From: Chara braunii
Lineage: Eukaryota > Streptophyta > Charophyceae > Charales > Characeae
DNA length: 35,512 nt
Assembly (NCBI GenBank): GCA_003427395.1
Contig: BFEA01000004.1
Location: forward strand, 3,628,334 to 3,663,845
Direction of reading: 5' to 3'
The notes below the pieces were generated by a model that saw only the letters and a list, made by a program, of their open reading frames with translations, did not search any database and was not told the DNA's origin. Of the stretch, positions 28,920-35,512 are shown piece by piece. A program made the position numbers and the translations under genes. Numbering within the stretch: the stretch's first letter is position 1; each line of letters opens with the position of its first letter.

Positions 28920-30894
28920 TGGCTGTTGGGTTAGTAGGATAGGAGATAGTTGTGAGAGGAGGTGCGCGGAGTTACTGCGTGAATGGAGATGACAAATGTG
29001 CGAAATAATGATCTCGCTCGATTCTTGGTAGGATCGAGCGATACAAGGTGTTAGATAGGGGTTTTTCACACAAGTGACCACGAATCCGCGTACTAATTTG
29101 GACGAGAGTTAGTAAGGAAGGATGTAGAAAGAAAAGAGGATGTCTTAAGAAGACGAGAGGAGCGACAAGGAAGTAGGGGAAGGTCGATGTGCACGGTCAT
29201 TTCGAAACCGGATGTTGGCGATCTAAAAAGTGGTGCATGGGGGTATTGGCACAGCACGAGTCGGTTGGCAATGTTAGGTTTTAAACTGGAGGTGTAATTG
29301 CAAATAGAAAGAGTTCCGCCATGGGAGCCAAAGAAACAAAAATAAAAATTAAAGTCACGTGCCTTTCTGCCTTCTAGCGGAAGATTCATTCTCATTTTGC
29401 ACATTTGGAGAGTAGTGGATCGGTCGGGTGGTGCTCCTGGTGGTCGGCCTGATCATCGTTGTCTGGGCAGTCTTTTCTTTCGTCAATAACGTTGGCGATC
29501 GTTTTGAAGGCGATGATCATTGTGACCAGTCGTGGAGATTTTCTGCTTCAGGACGCGCCCCTCCCCTTCGTACCGTGATCTTATCTTACTCGCGGTTGAG
29601 GTTCTGTAAGTGATAGTGCAGTTAGTTGCTGCGTTGTTCATCGTATGATTCCATGGTGTGTACGTCCACTCCAGTCTCTGTACTGCGTGCTACGATGTGC
29701 ACATGAACGTGGATCTAGACTAGATGCATTGACTTAGAAGGAAGGGAGGGTGTAGATGTGTAGCTAGGAGTTGGCGACGTATATTCCCATGTTCTAGCAG
29801 AAGATCCATTCTCACATTTCATAATCGGTAAATAGAGGGACGAGGAGAAAGATAAAAGGGGGGGAGAGATACCTGGGGTTGTCTGCAGTTTACATAAACA
29901 TCATCAACCTTTACCTTGGTCTTCAACTTTTAAGTAATCCCAGTTGAATGTCGTAGTGGTAGGCTAGATAGGTAACTTGTAGTAATAGGATGGGCGTTGA
30001 GTGCTATATCAGGAGGAGAACGTTGTCTTCCTTGTTGATAACGACGGTGCGAGGTGGATCAGTCGAACTATGCTGACAACCTGTAGGAATCTGACTGGGA
30101 AGTGTGGTCGGATGCATTAAAGATAAACCTTGATCGTCCGTTGGTTGTGGGCGTCTTAGAAGTGGTCGTCACGCAAATCCGATTGATGGTCTTGTCAGGA
30201 TCCGAGTGGGGAACTGACTATCATCTGTGCTCATTAATTTGATTGTTGACTGAGGCTCGATACTACTACCACACAACATTTCGTTATGTCTCATTTGACA
30301 CTATGTTTTCTTTCTCTTCTTCTCGCTGTTTCATTACGCTAGTTGAGTTTGGTGACATCATTGTCGGTGGATCCACTTGCGTTCTCATAAGGTTTATTGA
30401 TGTGTTGTCGATATTTCAAGGTAGAGCTGAAGTCCGCCGCTACTGCAGAGTAAAAGTTGTCGTGCTCCTTCTTCGTTGAGCCCTACTGCTAACTAGTTGT
30501 GTTGGGGTTCGTTGAGTTGTTGTCCGCTGAGCCAGTTAAACTTGCTCATCGCCAAAGATGATCTTCGATGTGGTTTGTGACTGTTGGTGTTGAATCCCGA
30601 TGAGTGTGACTGTTGATGATTAAGCACAACGTCTGCTGTGTTTTGGATTGCTGAGTTTTGGGTTGTCGTGTTTCAAGTGTGTTTTGCTGAGTACTAAAGT
30701 TGCGTGGTTGTTGTGTTTTGTGTGTTACATCGCTGCACTTTTGATGTACAGTACCACAATCTACTATATGGTATTATATACTACTACGACAACATGCTGT
30801 TATAAACAGTTGTTGTACGAGTAGTCTCAGTTGGGAGTTTGCTAAATTTTGGCTGCATTTTGAGTAGAGCAAAGGGTGATGCTCTATTTGAAAG
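28920..30894. other. No gene recognised; two MITE end fragments
   Basis: No gene signature in either strand. Two short stretches, about 29383-29425 and 29783-29830, resemble one end of the foldback MITE at 15505-15740 (GAAGATTCATTCTCATTTTG followed by GAGAGTAGTGG, and AGATCCATTCTCACATTTC followed by AATAGAGGGAC). Their partner arms are not visible nearby. The rest is GT- and T-rich with no further structure that I can support. Confidence 0.45.
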
Positions 30895-31238
30895 AACATT
30901 CATTTCGTCAAAACGAACATATTATATTTTTTGAACAAAATTAAAATTGAGTTCTTGGGCCGAAATCTAGTCCAAATTTTTGGCTCCTTAGATGTATTTG
31001 GAGCCCCTAGATGTATTTGGTCATAGCTTGAGACTACATACATCTAGGGGGTTCCGAGAACGTCGGACCCCCTAAATGTATTTGGTCATAGCTTGAGACT
31101 ACATCCATCTAGGGGGTCCGACGTTCTAGGAACGCCGGACCCCCAAGAGCCAAAACTTTGGACCAGATTTCGGCAAAAAAACTCAATTTTAATTTCGTTC
31201 AAGAAATATAATATGTTCATTTTGATGAAATGGTTGTT
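30895..31238. mobile_element. Foldback element, family B, copy 2
   Basis: About 344 bp with inverted arms: CATTTCGTCAAAACGAACAT, ATTTTTTGAAC, AAAATTGAGTT and GGCCGAAATC on the left, with their inverses on the right. GTCCGACGTTCTAGGAACG in the right half is itself a small palindrome, as in copy 1. An internal stretch of about 70 bp around GTATTTGGTCATAGCTTGAG occurs twice (near 31010-31075 and 31075-31143). AAAG lies on both outer sides (30891-30894 and 31239-31242), possibly a 4-bp target duplication. Clearly the same family as 23090-23439. Confidence 0.82.
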
Positions 31239-31919
31239 AAAGCGGTTCTTCGAAGCTGCGTAGTAGCAACTTGGTCAGGGGGAGTGACATCGAAGCTTAA
31301 GGGAGCGGTCAGGCATCTGCGAGAGGGTCATTGTTGTCAAGAGAAAAACCGTTAGGGTGTTGTTATACAACTTTTGGTTGCGGATTGACTGACTTGCTAC
31401 GCATTTTGACCACTATTGTGGGGCTCTCAGACATGCTGAGATTTCAATGCCCTCTCTTTGCAAGTTGAGTTTGTTTCATTTTTGTATCTCAAGAGTCTGA
31501 AACTCCTTACGTCTTTCTTATTATAAGTCTAGTCTGTGGTTACGAGAGGAAGGTGGCAGGCGGGATTGGAAATCCGTAGGACCGCATCAAGGGCATGTGG
31601 GAGGTCCGCCCACCGATTGCAGGAACTTTGTCGGAACTCAAGGGGAGTTATGGAGACAGGGAATTATCGTGTAATTTTCTTTGCCTTGTGTGAACCACTA
31701 TACCCCTATTTTATTACATCTCTCTAATCTGATTGAAATGTATGCGTGCAACCTTATCTTTTATTGATTTTTTATGGAACTTAATCAGATTGAGTAAAAG
31801 AAAAGATTGTGTGAATCCTGCTTTGCATTGTTGCCTGAAGTCAGACAAACGGGAATGAATTAGGGGAAGGTGGAAGAAATGTGGTCCTGATTGAGAATGT
31901 GGGTCACAAAAAGGGCAGG
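31239..31919. other. No gene recognised
   Basis: No coding or RNA gene signature was seen between the second foldback element and the conserved-box array. Confidence 0.5.
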
Positions 31920-32632
31920 CATGTTTCTAAGTTAAATGAACTGATCGTGATGAATTTTTTTTTACTTGTTTTTTTATGGGTCAGACACTGTTTCTAAGTT
32001 GAATGGTCTTATTGTTATGGTTGTGCTTTGGGGTGTGCATAGTTTGGTTTTGAGGCCAAACATTGTTTCTGAGTTGAATGACTTGACCTACTTGCTTTTT
32101 TTTTTAAGGTTTCTAAACGAACCCCGACATGTTTCTAAGTTGAATAACAAAGAAATCTCTTCTTTTCTTGAAGTTCTAAGAAGTAGGGTTGAGTATTGTT
32201 TCTAAGTTGAATTACTCAAACTCTTCTTGTATGTTCTTTTGAGCGGATTCAGGCTTAGACTAAGTATTGTTTCAAATTTGAATGACTTAGTCTTACAAGT
32301 CGGTCGGATAGGGTTTTAAACTTGAATCAAGGTGAATAATCTTACTAAAGCTTATCATTAAAGGAAGAGAGTATGAAATTAAAAATATAACAAAGATACT
32401 TAGGTAGGTTGAACATTGTTTCTAAGTTGAATGACTCAACGTTATGCCTTGTTGAACATATGAGGATAAAAAAAATACTTCAAATTTGAGCTATTAAATG
32501 GTCAGGGTTGGCACAACAGGGTTTCTAAGTTGAATGATTTGGTCATATCCAAATTAAAAAAAAAGTTTTATTGTGCCATGTGTTTTGTTTATAATTATGG
32601 CGAGACTTAACATTGTTTCTAAGTTGAATGAT
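31920..32632 (+). repeat. Ten-copy conserved-box array
   Basis: A box close to TTGTTTCTAAGTTGAATGA occurs at about 31920, 31986, 32060, 32127, 32193, 32264, 32310 (poor), 32412, 32517 and 32609. Spacing is 66-75 bp for the first six, then 46 to 105 bp. Five or six copies are identical over GTTTCTAAGTTGAAT, whereas the spacers between boxes share little. This looks like an old tandem repeat in which only the box has been kept, or the array of a protein-binding site. Confidence 0.82.
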
Positions 32633-32879
32633 GTAGCCTATAAGACGTGAAGTAAATTATTGTATTAGGGTTTATCTAACTAAGAGATAATGAACTACTT
32701 ATATATTAAAAATAACCTGGAATTTTGGTGAGAGTACTTACTCATTGTGGTATGGCTTTGCATATGAATTGAGTATAAGCTCTGCCTAATTTTAGTCATT
32801 GATTTGGTAGGTAGTCACTTTAAAGCTCGCCATGTGCTGGAGCGATAGAAGATGACTTTGATTTCACATATCTTCTGTG

Positions 32880-33540
32880 TTAAGAATTGGACTTGTACGA
32901 TTTGAGATACCAACTCTCTAAAGTAGTTGCTGCCGAAAATTATACAAGATCTAAGAAGTTATGTAATTTTGCAGGCTTTGCATAATAAAATTGTCCAACT
33001 TATTTTTTAATTAGTATAAATTTGACACTGTGTCTTCTCTAAATGAGATGTTGTTCAAATTTTAACTAATTCAAGGAGTTTGGCATATCCTTCTATACAA
33101 AGTTATAGGTTTTTGTCTACTTCACATTTCTGAGTCAGTAGGGATATGAGAAGCTACCTGCTCTAAAGGAGATGTTATCCAAATTTTTACTAATTGAGGG
33201 CGTTAGATAAAATTTGTCTTTGAAAAAGTAAGAAAATTTTTATGACCCGAATCTAGATTAGTATAAATTTTTTTATAGTACTTTCCTATGGGAGGTGATG
33301 CCCAAATGTTTGCTAATCTGAGGAGTCAGATAAAATTATGACATTTTTGAGTTATAAGTTTTCTGGGATTCTCATGTTTTAAATCTTATATAAATTCTGC
33401 GAAAGCACTTTTCTTACGGGAAGTGCTTCCGAAATTTCATGAAATTTAAGGAAGTTAAAATATTTTAGGACTTTGAAAGTTTGACGATCTACCCTTGCTA
33501 AAGGAGATGCTGACAAAATTCTTGATATTTTTAAGACAAG
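32880..33540 (+). repeat. Degenerate ~124-bp tandem repeat (about six units)
   Basis: A unit with CTCTAAAGGAGATG, CCAAATTTTTACTAATT and GAGG..GTTAGATAAAA, then an AT-rich part with TAGTATAAATTT, recurs with anchor points near 32918, 33039, 33163, 33286, 33414 and 33498. Steps are about 121, 124, 123, 128 and 84 bp. Identity between neighbouring units is moderate. It follows directly on the box array, and the whole 31.9-33.6 kb block is AT-rich compared with its surroundings, as for an old satellite. Confidence 0.7.
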
Positions 33541-35300
33541 TGTAAGAGATAAGGTAAGAAGGTAAGATTGTTCCATAGTCCCTTAAGCATAGCTTGGGTA
33601 CTGACCTGTGTTGTATTGCATGACATTTTGTTTCAGATTGTTTCAAGGCTTGACTAGCTTCAGGCTGATCCTAGGAGGATCATCTTCTGTTATCTTTTAT
33701 TAACAAGTCGGTTTTCGGCTTAACTCTAATTCATTCTCGCTAATTAACCTAAGGCCTTACCTCCTGTGGGTTGATTTTTTTTTTTTATCGGGAATTTTAT
33801 TAAATGACCATTTAAAAGAGATTGGGTGCTCTTCTTCTGGAAGGTTGGACAAAGGTGGGGCCTTGTTTGACTAAGGCAAGAGGTGAGTACAAAAAATGGT
33901 TGAATTTTTATGCGATCATGTGCATATTTTAAAGGGAGTCACATTGTGATTGTGAGAGTGATCGCGCCGTGTCCAATGAACCCGTTATATTTATGTTTCT
34001 GAGTACTCGCGAGGTCTACTTTCACCATGCACGAGGATTGAGCAGACTTCTACCGAGAGAAAAGAAAGATTCACTTTTATTTTTGCTTTCTGGATTTTTA
34101 TAGTTGGACGTTGAGGTCCGTGGCGACTTTCAAAGTCAAACCCCTTGACCTGTATCCAGACCTCTGACGATGGAGCCCCGTTCCCAGAGTTAGAGACGTT
34201 TGACCACCACTAAGGGTCGAAGCCGCCTACCCCTCCTCTCCGCAGTATGCAGAAGAGGGTAGGTCTCGCAATCACATATGCAATTGTCTAGCGTTAAGGA
34301 ATTAATCCCTCAGGACGCGGGTCATCCGACACTTGAGCGCCGAAAACGACCCTAAAAATCTTTGAAAATCGTGTGGTCAGGGGTACCACATAGTTCACCA
34401 TGATTGTGACAGCTTGCGTACTCATGCATGGCTGGTGGACATGGAAAAGTTTACGTTGCCGTGATATTTATTCAGAGTTTTGTGAGCGATGCCCGCCTAA
34501 TTCCTTCGTCGAAAGTTATGAGTTGAATGTTAACAATGGACTAGGCGTGATTTACGTATGAAGCTTGATTTTGTCTTGTGAAGTGTGTCGCGTGGTTAGA
34601 TTGGTCATCCTAGTCGACTGACGTAGGATCGCATTCGAGAAATCAGCATCTCGGGCGACGATTCGTCCACGGGTCTGATTCGGGCGTTAACCGGGCGTAC
34701 CCCCTATGCTACAACGAACGAGAAATGTCGTCGGCTCAACCACCTCTGCGATCGCATATAAAAAGTTTTCGTACATGGTTTGATAGCTTGGCGGGGATAC
34801 ACCCACCTAAGGGATGGTGACAAGTCTTATGGGTGGAGGTAAGTTGTACCTCGTGGGACCCTATCCTGTCGTAGGGGTTCGCGAGAGGTATGGCTGACGC
34901 ACTTGGCCGGAGCGGCAATGCTCTGCGACGAACTTATGCAAATCCTGCGTGACACAGTCGGGAGGCCCTTGCGGGACCAATGCGCTTGACATCGGTACCA
35001 GGCCAATCCAGTCCAGTCCATCCAGTCCAGTCAGTCAGCTAGGGGTATACCCCAACTGCAGTCTATTTCAGTATCCTTCTTCACTTGCACAGTTTGGAGT
35101 ACGTGCGTGTTGAGTCTGTGTTGGAGTTGCGCTGGTCCTTCCAGCTCCATCCCCATCTCCCCCATCCTCATCCCTTCGTCTTGATCTTGATGGACCGCCA
35201 TCCCGGCGGGTCTGTCACAGTCTGCCTTTGATTCGAACTTATAAGTCATTCGAAGTGTCACACTGTGTTCGGCAGCTTCACCTTGATAAGTTTACCCATC
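33541..35300. other. No gene recognised; short CCAGT repeat
   Basis: No gene or element could be identified. A small repeat of CCAGT units lies at about 35007-35036. Short minus-strand frames at 34736-34918, 34827-35021 and 35031-35261 have no domain signature. Confidence 0.45.
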
Positions 35301-35395
35301 TTTTTTTCTTTTTTTTTTCAGTGCAGGAAGCTCCAGTCTATTGGTGGGGAGCTGCACCTGCTGGAAAACGGGTTCAGCGTCCCCTGGGATACATC
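35301..35395 (-). mobile_element. Second copy of the poly(A) element core
   Basis: After a T-rich run (35301-35318), the segment 35331-35394 matches the body of the element at 7728-7899: TCTATTGGTGGGGAGC, CACCTGCTGGAAAACGGGTT, CAGCGTCCC and then ATACAT. The orientation relative to the T run is the same, so on the minus strand both are core followed by A tail. About 60 bp present between core and tail in the 7.8-kb copy is absent here. The outer (5') end cannot be placed. Confidence 0.65.
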
Positions 35396-35466
35396 TCTAA
35401 CTCCTCCCCCGCCATTCCTCCAAGTTCTCCTCGTTTGCCATCTCCGACATCCTCTTGCCTGCCACT

Positions 35467-35468
<2 letters not shown>

Positions 35469-35512
<44 letters not shown>
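35469..35512. repeat. (TC)n microsatellite at window end
   Basis: Twenty-two perfect TC dinucleotides run to the last base of the window, so the full length is unknown. Confidence 0.97.

Noticed and set aside
31920-32632. CRISPR-like array of ~20-bp boxes
   Set aside because: Spacing is irregular, boxes are degenerate and no cas genes or prokaryotic context exist.

Overview
The window looks like nuclear DNA of a eukaryote of the green lineage that has been heavily overwritten by transposable elements. The evidence is two decayed Ty3/Gypsy chromovirus-type retrotransposons with plant-like gag-pol order, a decayed LINE, short poly(A) elements, several MITE/foldback elements, long homopolymer runs and degenerate satellites, with no bacterial-type operons. 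A streptophyte alga such as Chara would fit the style of the retroelement proteins, but that is an impression, not something the sequence proves. No complete, clearly functional host gene was found.

Layout. 1-5.5 kb: no recognisable gene; a three-unit minus-strand SINE-like tandem at 1.36-1.9 kb, a 46-nt T run and small repeats at 4.2-5.0 kb. 5.8-10.7 kb: minus-strand Ty3/Gypsy element A with, in minus orientation, a gag tail, protease, reverse transcriptase, RNase H, integrase, chromo-like tail, polypurine tract and a putative 3' LTR. Its integrase is split by a 172-bp poly(A) element with a 6-bp target duplication. 10.8-11.5 kb: a 703-bp near-perfect palindrome. 11.5-13.0 kb: unassigned, weakly coding-like. 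13.07-14.73 kb: plus-strand LINE ORF2 fragment, split by a 471-bp repeat-array element flanked by the exact 8-bp duplication TCCCAATG. 14.7-18.0 kb: non-coding, with a foldback MITE (15.5 kb), a tRNA-like SINE head (16.1 kb), a pyrimidine-rich tract, a four-copy repeat and a 284-bp hAT-type MITE with 12-bp perfect inverted ends and an exact 8-bp duplication CATTTTGC. 18.0-26.6 kb: plus-strand Ty3/Gypsy chromovirus B, interrupted by a 350-bp foldback element (23.1 kb) and by a second, 1.7-kb copy of the repeat-array element (23.8-25.5 kb). 26.6-35.5 kb: mostly unassigned, with a 62-nt T run, one candidate exon, a second foldback copy (30.9 kb), a ten-copy conserved-box array (31.9-32.6 kb), a ~124-bp satellite (32.9-33.5 kb), a second copy of the poly(A) element core and a terminal (TC)n run.

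How the parts relate. The window is a nested record of insertions: two retrotransposons and a LINE landed first, and small non-autonomous elements later landed inside them. Because the hosts are coding sequences, the pre-insertion site can be read from the broken frame, which gives unusually firm element boundaries. The most interesting object is the repeat-array element. Two copies share both ends but differ in length (0.47 and 1.7 kb) because they carry different numbers of direct and inverted ~69/81-bp modules. On one strand the modules read as stop-free 23/27-residue units resembling leucine-rich repeats.
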